64,000 nt of DNA from Plotosus lineatus. Its lineage: Eukaryota > Chordata > Actinopteri > Siluriformes > Plotosidae. Shown here in pieces: positions 21,001-27,959 of the stretch. Under the pieces are notes generated by a model. The model worked only from the letters and a program-made list of their open reading frames with translations. It was not told the DNA's origin and searched no databases. Position numbers and translations under genes: made by a program. The stretch covers positions 22,872,501-22,936,500 of the forward strand of contig CM045733.1 in the NCBI GenBank assembly GCA_024760905.1, read 5' to 3'. Each line of letters begins with the position of its first letter. Within the stretch, counting starts at the first letter, position 1.

Positions 21001-22304
21001 CTTGGTAAATAAGAAGCGCTGTGTGGGTGCATTTATTCCAAATGCAGGTGAGACTATCAATCATTTGAACATTACTCTTGACTGGAAAACTTCGAAGTGC
21101 AAAATATCCTGTTTTATTTCCCTCCAAATAAGAGGGAAGCAATGTACACAAACAGGATCATGTGACAAATTCGCACCATCAAGAGAGTCACAAATAGCAA
21201 TGTGTAAAAGACGAATAGCAATGCGTATTCAGAACTGAGCCTGAACGGGAAAGTGCAAAACGTGAACACAACAACCACAGAAAATGAGGATTTATATACC
21301 AGATCATTAGCAGAGTTGGCAGGCACTACGGGAAGAGGGAAATCTTCAAACACGGTCAGACAAAGCTGAATTACTTCTCTGATAAGTACATTTACATTTA
21401 AAGCGTTTAGCATTACAGAAGTGCTTAATTTTGTTTTTTTTTATTCTATATTAATCCCAGAAGGGAAATCCTTGACTCTGCATTTAACCCATCCAAACAG
21501 AGGGTCACTTACGATAATTGTGTGCACACAAACATCAGCATTGTTCATACATGTGAAGCGCTCCACCTAAAGCAGGCGCATGTCGCACAGACAACTTTTG
21601 AGATAAAGGCTAGAAAAGTAAAAATGGTCCATTTTTATCGAAATTCAGATTTTTGCGTAAAGTATTCAAACAAGTATTCAACTATCACTTGCACACGTAA
21701 AATCGCTATCTATGGTGTGAGGAATGTAAAAGAGCCACTGCTGACTTTTGACACGAGTAGCTGCATAGCCGACAGTGTGTTTCCACCCTGTAATGACCTG
21801 GCGAGCTGTCCAGGGTGTACTCTGCCCTTGCCTGGAGTTGGCTGGGATGGGCACCAACCTCCCCGTGACCCTAATTAAAATTAAGCGGCTACAGAAAATG
21901 ACCAATGAATTAGAGTGATTGTCCTGTCAACAATATCTCTTCCTTTTTTAACTTGCAAGTATGAGTATTTGTCTACTTTTGTATCTTATCTTGCTGTCTG
22001 TGTATGTGAGACCAAAGACAATTTTTTTATGTCTTGGCTGCATGACAAAGGTATGACTGTATATATAAATATTGTCTTCTATTCCATGTTCTTCCACAAG
22101 TCTGTCTTACCCTTGCTCTGAGACCTATGGTAAGCTGAGTCTTCTGTCTGTAGTTCAGCAGATCTGGGACAGTGTCTGTGATAAGAGACACAAAGTCCTC
22201 CAGCATACCATAGTGGGTGGCAACTTCCTGTTGGATCAGGTGCCACATGGTTGCAGAGAGCAGGCTGACAGGAGACAACAGACAGCGCAGAAACAAGGCA
22301 CGAC
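6464..22304 (-). CDS. Gene 1: TIN2-N-domain C2H2 zinc-finger protein (8 exons mapped)
   Basis: Spliced minus-strand gene, coding exons 22304-22111, 20149-20045, 18805-18710, 18573-18463, 16040-15920, 15780-15108, 14139-14084 and 8505-6464 (stop TAA). Every junction is GT-AG and all phases agree. Exon 2 starts with two bases, so an unmapped first coding exon must supply a start codon plus one base. Exons 2-6 encode about 196 residues matching the TIN2 N-terminal domain (MW..I/V..(Q) near the start, GLRA(K/R) at the exon 2 end). Exon 7 is an acidic/Ser-rich linker with an AT-hook (RGRPKK), and exon 9 carries about 17 C2H2-type units. The expected location is nuclear. DNA binding by the fingers is established for the family; a telomeric or shelterin link is only inference from the TIN2-like domain. 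Genes 2 and 3 in this window are paralogues with the same exon plan. The mapped parts encode about 1,130 residues. Confidence 0.88.
8900..10150. repeat. Long imperfect palindrome (about 1.25 kb)
   Basis: The left arm about 8,900-9,375 is the reverse complement of about 9,690-10,150. Examples: TTAACCCTCTG at 9,100 against CAGAGGGTTAA at 9,940; GAAAAATGTATAA at 9,205 against TTATACATTTTTC at 9,830; GCCAGTGTGAGAGCACCCAC at 9,350 against GTGGGTGCTGTCACACTGGC at 9,690. Arm identity is roughly 80 percent by eye. No gene lies inside. It is in the intron between gene 1 exons 8 and 9. Confidence 0.8.
10196..10707. mobile_element. hAT-type MITE, family H1 copy 1
   Basis: Ends CAGTGGTCCCCAACC and GGTTGGGGACCACTG are perfect inverted repeats. 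Flanks CATTACAA and CGTTACAA give an 8-bp duplication with one change, which is the hAT signature. The same family occurs at 38,218. Confidence 0.88.
10720..11210 (+). mobile_element. Tc1-like transposase fragment
   Basis: The frame at about 11,068-11,140 reads VLTWPQDSPELNLIKYLED, matching the WPPQSPDLNPIEHLWD catalytic block of Tc1-like transposases with decay. Upstream parts are too degraded to translate. Confidence 0.55.
11864..12639 (+). mobile_element. Tigger-like element with transposase N-terminus
   Basis: TA-flanked, with ends CAGTAAAACCTC and GAGGTATCACTG. The interior frame from the ATG at 12,125 reads MGPKKTPPQAEIIEKHERGV, then STIATILKNKEAM, the CENP-B-type helix-turn-helix start of Tigger/pogo transposases. 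The rest of the transposase is deleted. Confidence 0.78.
12650..12865 (+). mobile_element. hAT-like element end (family H2)
   Basis: Starts CAGGGGTTGGGAACC, then GAGAGCCAAAAG. The same start with GAGCCA words occurs at 49,323-50,687. The matching 3' end is not found here. Confidence 0.5.
13202..13708 (-). CDS. Transposon-derived frame with degenerate BED-like zinc finger
   Basis: 168-codon frame: WEWMEKEYNTT, then FGDFIRKIDRPGKVLCTWC, then ALEWHATRQKRVKQLH. The pattern IRK.D.PGK..C..C followed by a basic H-rich stretch is that of N-terminal zinc fingers of hAT-like transposon proteins in fish. It lies inside the hAT composite, so it is treated as transposon cargo, not a host gene. The second metal-binding His looks replaced. 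Confidence 0.4.
   Translation of the reverse strand: MVNQCFRSAHMSNYLLVSRNVMGVERKDTARNKEIDKLVKNKFRWEWMEKEYNTTIGKKIVTTLFGDFIRKIDRPGKVLCTWCHDGLRGFKALEWHATRQKRVKQLHARKTNASLDGTFGCEPKSVPYGIHPLFMANNTKIERKNPPRQPIPVADRAVHNQVGRVEII
14084..14139 (-). CDS. Gene 1 exon 8 (56-nt micro-exon)
   Basis: A micro-exon found by phase logic. Exon 7 ends in phase 2 and exon 9 begins in phase 1, so an exon must lie between them. The segment between TGCAG and GTGAGA fits exactly (18 full codons plus one base at each side) and reads FTGLTDGISSIVPKLKNK. Genes 2 and 3 have a micro-exon at the same place (29 and 59 nt) with the same phases. It lies 50 bases to the right of a 2.6-kb hAT insertion. Confidence 0.75.
14220..14710. 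mobile_element. Tigger-like MITE family T2, full copy
   Basis: TA-flanked, ends CAGGGATCCGTCACTTTCC and CGAAGTAGTGAGGGATCCCTG. Related copies or ends lie at 52,640-52,840, 54,232-54,312, 56,925-57,117 and 61,614-62,022. It is embedded in ATT microsatellite. Confidence 0.78.
14739..15057 (+). mobile_element. SINE family C, plus strand
   Basis: tRNA-like head (GTGGCACAGTAATTAGCATG, then box B-like GGTTTGATTCTCGG), a middle with CCTCCCAGTCCAAAAACATG, and the tail shared with SINE B, ending GCGGCTTAGAAAATGAATG. Confidence 0.75.
15108..15780 (-). CDS. Gene 1 exon 7 (acidic linker with AT-hook)
   Basis: 673 nt, phase 1 to 2, acceptor ATCAG and donor GTATGT. It encodes about 223 residues, rich in Glu and Ser and probably disordered. 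It starts with DDCILSCLSSS, which resembles the EGRILSSLSL motif at the same place in gene 2. Near its end is KRSRGRPKKLSQ, a classical AT-hook core (RGRP flanked by basic residues) that would contact AT-rich minor groove. Confidence 0.85.
15920..16040 (-). CDS. Gene 1 exon 6 (end of TIN2-like domain)
   Basis: 121 nt, phase 0 to 1, acceptor CTTAG and donor GTCATC. It encodes AAHVLSTTPAVMEECIQFL and a basic end (QRKATTEKK). Length and phases equal those of genes 2 and 3, but the residues are the most divergent of the domain: the paralogues have W at the position of V in AAHVL. Confidence 0.82.
16356..16517 (+). mobile_element. SINE family E
   Basis: tRNA-derived head (GGGGCAGTTATGGCTTAGTG, then GGTTCAATCCCC) and the tail GTCGCTGTGGATAAGAGCG with AAATGCTGTAAATG. 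This is a widespread fish SINE tail. Further copies lie at 52,258 and 63,752. Confidence 0.75.
16547..17498 (+). mobile_element. SINE family A, split by a MITE
   Basis: The head with box B ends at 16,620 and body plus tail resume at 17,215. The whole unit is flanked by the 16-bp duplication TTTGCATTAACCATTA (16,531 and 17,499). Confidence 0.85.
16621..17214. mobile_element. MITE nested in SINE A
   Basis: 12-bp perfect terminal inverted repeat CATACCTGTCAA/TTGACAGGTATG, with CACTCT duplicated at both sides. The interior is AT-rich without a frame. The 6-bp duplication leaves the superfamily open. Confidence 0.75.
17588..17716 (+). mobile_element. SINE family A tail fragment
   Basis: GTTGTGACAGGAAGGGCATC to GAAAGGAAGACAGACAGAC, tail only, preceded by a poly-T tract. 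Confidence 0.7.
17945..18001. repeat. (CA)n microsatellite
   Basis: About 28 uninterrupted CA units. Confidence 0.95.
18002..18133 (-). mobile_element. tRNA-derived SINE fragment
   Basis: Read on the minus strand it has CGTGGCAGCCGTAGCC, then a box B-like GGTCGCTGGCTCGATTCCGG. The family is undetermined. Confidence 0.45.
18463..18573 (-). CDS. Gene 1 exon 5 (TIN2-like domain, part 4)
   Basis: 111 nt (37 codons), phase 0 to 0, acceptor CAAAG and donor GTATTA. It begins EVYPLQYGAKFNIALQKL and contains LSGLENSLPHPT. It corresponds to EVFPHEYGPEFDQALQ and [12 protein letters not shown] in gene 2, again the same length in all three genes. The longer open frame upstream of this exon is intronic. 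Confidence 0.88.
18710..18805 (-). CDS. Gene 1 exon 4 (TIN2-like domain, part 3)
   Basis: 96 nt (32 codons), phase 0 to 0, acceptor TATAG and donor GTCAGA. It encodes a segment ending LMKDPAERSIFFK. The paralogues end LLEDPAKKEYFFQ (gene 2) and [13 protein letters not shown] (gene 3), and all three exons have exactly the same length. Confidence 0.88.
18975..19865. mobile_element. Tigger-like MITE family T3
   Basis: TA-flanked, ends CAGTGGTACCTCATCTAAC and GCTGAGGTATCATTG. The interior contains a fragment of MITE family F at about 19,317-19,440 and a poly-A tract. It lies between gene 1 exons 3 and 4. Confidence 0.75.
20045..20149 (-). CDS. Gene 1 exon 3 (TIN2-like domain, part 2)
   Basis: 105 nt, phase 0 to 0, acceptor TTTCAG and donor GTCGCT. 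It reads LVLELCGMETPVDLDAV and onward to HKELQ. It aligns with MILEMCRGELPADIETV of gene 2 and [17 protein letters not shown] of gene 3, with four extra residues near the end. Confidence 0.88.
20150..21700. other. Gene 1 intron between exons 3 and 2, largely unassigned
   Basis: No exon is seen. At about 20,850 a piece (TTGTCAAACTCTTTTTCAAG then GAGGGCCGAG) resembles a hAT end without partner. At 20,600 there is a short CCA/CAC microsatellite. The rest is unique-looking AT-rich sequence. Confidence 0.5.
21708..21905 (+). mobile_element. SINE family B, headless
   Basis: Body from TCTATGGTGTGAGGAATG to the shared tail CCCTAATTAAAATTAAGCGG and CTACAGAAAATG. The tRNA head is absent. Confidence 0.7.
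22111..22304 (-). CDS. Gene 1 exon 2 (TIN2-like domain, part 1)
   Basis: Acceptor TTTAG and donor GTAAGA on the minus strand; 194 nt, entering in phase 1 and leaving in phase 0. It encodes SLLSATMWHLIQQEV and ends in TIGLRAR, directly comparable with gene 2 (VMALRAK) and gene 3 (IMGLRAK) and with the GLKAK segment of vertebrate TIN2. The internal ATG within SATMW is unlikely to be the start, because the reading frame and the paralogues continue upstream to the splice site. Confidence 0.85.
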
Positions 22305-22309
22305 CTAAA

Positions 22310-22336
22310 CACACACACACACACACACACACATAC
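22310..22336. repeat. (CA)n tract at gene 1 exon 2 acceptor
   Basis: About 12 CA units directly upstream of the exon 2 acceptor on the minus strand, so the polypyrimidine tract of this splice site is a TG repeat. Confidence 0.8.
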
Positions 22337-22872
22337 ACACCAACATTCAGACTATTTCATGATGGTTAGTATACAGTGCACAGAAACACCCTAAATGCAA
22401 CACTTTTACCTTCTTCAGGAGTCTGCATCCTCGGTCCTGTCTGTTTATTTAACCTCGAGCAAGACGCTTCTCATAAAAAAAACAAAACACTGCACTCTCC
22501 AAAGTATTTACAGTACAGTACATGCTTTTCTCATAAGCTGTTATGTTGTTGTTGTTCTTCTTCTCCATTTCAGTTGGAAAGCTGGTGAGGGTTTCAGGAT
22601 GTATTCCCCGCATGGCGCCCCTTGCTGGTGTGAAGTCAGATGTTTTCTTTTACATGGATACATTTTTTTTTTTTTTTTAAAGTAAACATGATCTTTCGAT
22701 AATAAATGGCTTCACCCAACCACTAACCATAAATTTAAGACTTTTTGTATTATTATTAATGATATTTCTGAAATAATTGGCTAAAAGGCATATCAGTATA
22801 CAGATATTAACCCAGAGGAAAATTGGATTGTCATTGCAACAAAACTTACATACAAGATGCAACCTAAAAATA

Positions 22873-22877
<5 letters not shown>

Positions 22878-22966
<89 letters not shown>
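22878..22966. repeat. (TA)n microsatellite
   Basis: About 44 TA units. It creates apparent Ile-Tyr open frames on both strands that are not genes. Confidence 0.95.
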
Positions 22967-22970
<4 letters not shown>

Positions 22971-22983
22971 GTACTATATATCT

Positions 22984-23290
22984 GCCGGGCAGTGGTGGCC
23001 TGGAGGTAAGGTGCTGGATCAAGCCCCACACTCCATGGTTTCATGGGTTGTCACTGTTTCCCCAGTGCTGCTAACTGAGTCATCCAAGGCCAGTCACTGT
23101 GTATGGTGGGAGGAATGTAAAAGAATCATTGCTGACTTTTGACAAGAGAAGCTGCAAAGCAATCAGCGTGTTTCCATCCTGCGATGACCTGGCGAGCTGT
23201 CCAGGGTGTACTCTGTCCTCTCCTGGAGTTGGCATGGATGGGCGCAAACCTCCCTACAACCTTAATTAGGATTAAGCGGTTACAGAAAAT
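22984..23290 (+). mobile_element. SINE family B, plus strand
   Basis: Head GGGCAGTGGTGGCCTGGAGG (box B decayed), body, then tail GATTAAGCGGTTACAGAAAA ending in a TA/GA microsatellite at 23,290-23,340. Confidence 0.78.
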
Positions 23291-23291
23291 G

Positions 23292-23340
<49 letters not shown>

Positions 23341-23400
23341 GATTTTCTGAGTAGATCCTTCCGTAGGAGAGTGCTCAATACTTTTTGGTAGAGCAAATAA

Positions 23401-23629
23401 ACAAAAATAAAAGGACAGGACAAAGACTTTCTATTGAAACTCTATTTATCACTACAGATCTGTTTCGAGGGGTGGTGAAACCATCCTCTCTCTTCAGGTG
23501 ATTATAGAAGAATGTATAGAAGATTCTATAATCACTTGAAGAGAGAGGATGGTTTCACCACCCCTCGAAACAGATCTGTAGTGATAAATGGAGTTTCAAT
23601 AGAAAGTCTTTGTCCTGTCCTTTTATTTT

Positions 23630-23632
<3 letters not shown>
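23401..23632. repeat. Near-perfect hairpin palindrome (109-bp arms)
   Basis: Arm 23,401-23,509 is the reverse complement of 23,524-23,632 with two mismatches; the loop is 14 bases. Both arms contain CTTCA(G/A)GTGATTATAGAA or its complement and TCGAAACAGATCTG. Each arm, read outward, has a TGAAGAG...CGAAAC order like a decayed hammerhead core. A (TA)n tract of about 58 bases follows directly, and TA/GA repeats lie about 60 bases to the left. Confidence 0.9.

Positions 23633-23690
<58 letters not shown>
23633..23690. repeat. (TA)n microsatellite
   Basis: About 29 TA units between the palindrome and SINE A. Confidence 0.95.
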
Positions 23691-23698
<8 letters not shown>

Positions 23699-23700
23699 GT

Positions 23701-24068
23701 AGGGTCAGTGGTGGTCTATGGTATAGGGTGCCGGATCGCTGATCCAAAAGGTTGGGGGTTCGAGTCCCTCTCTCCACAAGGTTGTCACTGTCTCTTCCCC
23801 CCCCCCCCCAGTGCGGCTAACTGGGTTATCAAAGGCGGGCCATGTCTCTCACTGATCACTGTCTATGGTGAGAGGCATGTAAAAGAACCATTGCTGACTT
23901 TCGTAAAGAGTAGCTGCAAAGTCGTCAGCGTGTTTCTGTCCCTTGTTAAAGAGTTGTGACAGGAAGGGCATCCGACGTAAAAACCTCTGCCAAATCAAAC
24001 GTGTGAATCAGATGATTCGCTGTGGCGACTCCCGAGTAAAAGGGAAAAAGCCGAAAGGAAGACAGACA
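23701..24068 (+). mobile_element. SINE family A, full length
   Basis: Head with GTGGTCTATGGTATAGGG and box B GGTTCGAGTCCC, poly-C interruption, body CATGTAAAAGAACCATTGCT, tail GTTGTGACAGGAAGGGCATC, then TGTGGCGACTCCCGAG and GCCGAAAGGAAGACAGAC. Confidence 0.85.
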
Positions 24069-24095
24069 TATATATAATTATGTGTGTGTGTGTGT

Positions 24096-24345
24096 GACTC
24101 CAGTGCAGCTAACTGGGTTATCAAAGGCTGGCCTTGTTTGTCACTGTCTATGGTGTGAGGTTCATATAAAAGAACCATTGCTGGCTTTCGTTACGAGTAG
24201 CTGCAAAGCCGTCAGCGTGTTTCTGCCCCATGCTAAAGGGTTATGTCAAGAAGGGCATCCGATATAAAAACCCTATGCGAAATCAAACATGCGAATCAGA
24301 TGATTGATTGCGGCGACCCCTGAAAAAGAGAAAAGAAGAAGAAGA
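24096..24345 (+). mobile_element. SINE family A, headless, LINE-like 3' end
   Basis: Body from CAGTGCAGCTAACTGGG and a tail ending GCGGCGACCCCTGAAAAAGA and GAAGAAGAAG. Its 3' end is closer to the LINE at 46.9 kb than to the other SINE A copies. Confidence 0.7.
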
Positions 24346-24620
24346 TACTCATTCCTCTTCTAGTCAGGGTCAATCTGAGTATTGTATACAGTATTGTAGA
24401 ACCACAGGACACCATGGACACTTACAATTATCCTTGGGGTCCTTCAGCATAACCAGCCCAAGTATGTTGTAAGTTTTTAAGAGACTGGACCCAGAGTAAC
24501 CCCATACAGACACTGAAGGGATATGTATAAAAACACTGTAAATGGCGTAAATGCAGCTCAAGACAGGACTGTGGAAGCATCATTGCCTCACAACAGAAAC
24601 CTGAATTGGAAGTGCACTTA

Positions 24621-24955
24621 ATTTTCTGTAACCGCTTAATCCTAATTAGGGTCGCAGGGAGGCTGGCACCCATCGCAGCCAACTTCGGGCGAGGGCAGAG
24701 TACACCCTGGACAGCTCGCCAGGCCATCGCAGGGCGGAAACATACCGACGGCTTTGCAGCCTACTCTTGTCGAAGGGTCAGCAATGGTTCTTTTACATGC
24801 CTCACACCATAGACAGTGAGAGACATGGCCCACCTTTGATAACCCAGTTAGCTGCACTGGAGAGGACAGTGACAACCTTGTGGAGAGTGGGACTCGAACC
24901 CCCAACCTTTGGATCAGCGATCCAGTGCCCTATACCACTAGACCACCACTGCCCC
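24621..24955 (-). mobile_element. SINE family B, full length
   Basis: Flanked by the exact duplication GGAAGTGCACTTA (24,608 and 24,956). Head at the right end with GGTTCGAGTCCC on the minus strand. Confidence 0.88.
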
Positions 24956-25105
24956 GGAAGTGCACTTATACATTTTATTTCCTTCACTGTACCTTGATAA
25001 CAGGTTTCATTTTGTTTGTTTCCCATGATACTGAGTAATCTATATCATACACCAGCCCGGTATTACCGGGACACATCAGCAGATTAACAATGTTTCCTCA
25101 ATATC

Positions 25106-25313
25106 ATTCATTCATTCATTTTCTGAACCGCTTAATCCTAATTAGGGTCGTACGGAGGCTGGCGCCCACCTCAGCACACTCTGAGTGAGGGGCAGAGTAC
25201 ACACTGGACAGCTTGCTCGGTCATAACAGCCAACACCCACACAACCATTCACACTCACACCAATTGGTGATTTGGAACAGACAATTAATCTACTACGCAT
25301 GTTTTCGGACTCT

Positions 25314-25344
<31 letters not shown>

Positions 25345-25460
25345 ACACGAAAACGGGGAGAATATGCAAACTCCACACAGAAATGCCCAAGCTGGGAATC
25401 GAACCCAGGACCCTCTTGCTGTAAGGCAGACATGCTGACCACTACGCCATCATGTCGCCA
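25106..25460 (-). mobile_element. SINE family C, minus strand
   Basis: Tail at the left (CCGCTTAATCCTAATTAGGG), middle GTTTTCGGACTCTGGGAGG, head at the right with GGTTCGATTCCCAGC on the minus strand. Confidence 0.82.
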
Positions 25461-25722
25461 TTTTCTCAATATCTCTGGATAAAACTTTGTAATCATAAGT
25501 AACATGTCACCTTGTGAAAACAAAACGATAGCGTCATCTATAACGAGGGAGAGTGAAGATGAACATGACAATTCATTTGGTTCACTGTAGCATCATTTAG
25601 CCTAACAATGTCAGAGAATCAAAAGAATATCCATCACAGCATCACATCTGTCTTTAATTAAGGCCCGAAACAGGCTGTAATAGCTTTATGTCTTTTTATG
25701 ACATCACTGTATAGCTTAAGAT

Positions 25723-26074
25723 GTGGGGGCAGTGGTGGTCTAGTGGTATAGGGCGCTGGATCACTGATCCAAAGGTTGGGGGTTCGAGTCCCACTCTCCA
25801 CAAGGTTGTCACTGTCCCTCCCCAGTGCAGCCAACTGGGTTATCAAAGGCAAGCCATGTCTGTCACTGTCTATGGTGAGACGCATGTAAAAGAACCATTG
25901 CTGACTTTCGTAAAGAGTAGCTGCAAAGTCGTCAGCATGTTTCTGTCCCTTGCTAAAAAGGGTTGTGACAGGAAGGGCATCCGACTTAAAAACCTCTGCC
26001 AAATCAAACGTGCGAATCAGATGATTCGCTGTGGTGACTCCCGAGTAAAAGGGAAAAAGCCGAAAGGATGAGAG
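25723..26074 (+). mobile_element. SINE family A, full length with 17-bp duplication
   Basis: Flanked by ACTGTATAGCTTAAGAT at 25,706 and 26,075. The head GTGGTCTAGTGGTATAGGGC and box B GGTTCGAGTCCC are intact. The best reference copy of the family in this window. Confidence 0.92.
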
Positions 26075-26091
26075 ACTGTATAGCTTAAGAT

Positions 26092-26600
26092 CTGGAGGTT
26101 CTCAGGCAGGGTGAATTCTGGTCAAAGTTGAATGCTTGAACTCCTTCACTCTCACCTGCTCACTCAGGTCCATTGACAGTGGAGTGGTTAATTGCCTCTG
26201 ATATGAGTGAGCAGTGTCTTCATGTCTGAAATGCCTGAAACAAGACACCTAACTGCCAACTGCTCTCGGGACACCCCAATGTGACTGCCCACTGCAATCC
26301 ATGAGTCAGTGTGTATGTGTGTGTGTATGTGTGTGTGCATGTGGTCACTTTGGACTGGTTAAATGCACACCCAAATTTCCCTGGGGCATTATTAAAGTAT
26401 ATCAAAGTCAAGGGAGCTTTTAAATTATATAAACAAAAGGTGCTAGTCTGTGAAATTTTGGGCATATTTATATAAATCATTCAATCTTGCCACTTTTAAC
26501 ACCTTTAATAAAGAGGGGGGAATGCATTTATTTCTCATTAAATATTTAAGATAAAATCCAACATGATTAAAATATATCCATAAAATTGGAAGTGCATTTC
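26092..26600. other. Unassigned stretch with a SINE-like tail
   Basis: At 26,265-26,395 there is CACCCCAATGTGACTGCCCA with a GT-rich part and GGTTAAATGCACACCCAAAT, a common fish SINE tail style. No gene is seen. Confidence 0.35.
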
Positions 26601-26607
26601 TGTATTT

Positions 26608-26926
26608 TCATCGTTTATTTTCTGTAACCGCTTAATCCTTATTAGAGTCACTGGGAGGCTGGTGTCCATCCCAGCCGACTCCGGGCGAGGGCAGAGTACA
26701 CCCTGAACAGCTCGCTAGCTGACGGCTTTGCAGTCTACTCTTTACGAAAGTCAGTAATGGTTCTTTTACACAAACCTTTCACCATAGACAGTGAGAGACA
26801 TGGCCTTCCTTTGATAACCCAGTTAGCTGCACTGGGGGAACAGTGACAACCTGTTGAGAATGGGACTTGAACCCCCAACCTTAGGATCGGTGATCCAGCA
26901 CCTTTACCACCAGGCCACCACTGCTC
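26608..26926 (-). mobile_element. SINE family B, minus strand
   Basis: Flanked by TTTCTGTATTT at 26,597 and 26,927. The head at the right is somewhat decayed (GGGTTCAAGTCCC). Confidence 0.83.
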
Positions 26927-27386
26927 TTTCTGTATTTCTTAGACTAATAAACAAACACACAATTGTAACATAGTTTTTGAAAATAGACTGTAAAGAATTA
27001 CTGAACACTAGTTTGTGCACTGATAACCATCTTTATTTATATCTGCCCTTGTATATTCTTTCACCTGGCTCATAATACCTAATAAAATGTTCATCATAAA
27101 CCGAACAAAACACAAAATAAAGCAGAGTATCATTTAAAATGTTTCCTCTACATGGTTCCTAAAAATAACCTTTTTTTCTGAATTGACATTTGAGGCCTTG
27201 TCTCAAAACTGATCACAGCACACTCCCCGCCTTTCCCTCAGCTGCATTCGCCATGTTGTCTTGTGGCCACGTCCGAAACCCCACCCTATTCACTATATAG
27301 TGTGCTGCTTTCGGACTCCGCCATTTTGTAGTCGAATCACAAATTCCGTTCCCTATGTTAGGTAGTGTGCTACTTGGTGCCCCAGG

Positions 27387-27396
27387 GCGCATGCGC
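27387..27396. promoter_or_regulatory. NRF1-type palindrome upstream of gene 2 candidate start
   Basis: GCGCATGCGC, a perfect match to the NRF1 core, about 100 bp upstream of the candidate start codon. NRF1 sites are typical of TATA-less housekeeping promoters. The longer string GCGCATGCGCACTACCA occurs again at 28789. Confidence 0.45.
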
Positions 27397-27493
27397 ACTA
27401 CCATCTCTTGGCCGTACAACAATCCACTGCAGCCAACGACAGAGAGTAAAACTAGACATTGAAGAAGGAATTTAACGGCAATTTATCAACATC

Positions 27494-27500
27494 ATGATGG
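27494..27500 (+). CDS. Gene 2 candidate exon 1 (start codon)
   Basis: Seven coding bases, ATGATGG, followed by a strong donor (GTATGAGT). Exon 2 needs one upstream base in phase 1, and this gives Met-Met-Gly-Ser in frame. The start lies about 100 bp downstream of an NRF1-type palindrome. The support is phase, donor quality and promoter context only; other first exons remain possible. Confidence 0.42.
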
Positions 27501-27959
27501 GTATGAGTTATTAATTTATTTATATGACTATATACGTACGTTATTAAGATGTCTGTGTAAATGGGACGGTTATAAATGGAGTACTGCGTTGGTAACGCAC
27601 TTGACGCTCAGTTAGCTTAAAAGCTATTGGTGCTTAGCGTAGAAGTGTTCGGTTATTTTTATTCTTGTTCGGTAGTGTTGATGCTAAACGAGTGTTTGTT
27701 TACAGCTATTTGTGTGTACTTTATTACTCGCAAAATGATTACAAGAAAATAGTTGATGAACTGCCTGGGCTCGTATTCAAAATCGTTCCTGTTTCCTGTA
27801 ATAACAGATAGACAAGCAGAACGTGCGGGTCGAAGCTCATCTCAAACCCTCGTCGTCAAAATCACTTTATCGTTAGGTTATTTTGGCGCTGAAACCTCAA
27901 CAGTAGTATCCCTTGTAGCGAAGGCAAAGTGGCGAGGAAATGGTTTGAGACAGGGCCTA

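Larger units (their letters stand above)
27193..27959. mobile_element. Possible TIR element spanning gene 2 candidate exon 1
   Basis: Left end AGGCCTTGTCTCAAA and right end TTTGAGACAGGGCCT form a 15-bp inverted repeat with one change. The left part has CACTATATAGTGTGC words like fish MITEs. No clear target duplication. The interior contains the NRF1 palindrome and the candidate start codon of gene 2. Confidence 0.4.

Noticed and set aside
22777..23142. Ile-Tyr-rich open frames around 22.9, 23.6 and 54.1 kb
   Set aside because: Translations of (TA)n microsatellites in both directions.
25726..25800. Possible tRNA genes (box A and box B sequences)
   Set aside because: These are heads of SINEs, shown by repeated bodies, tails and target duplications. 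No fold with a proper anticodon arm is evident by eye.
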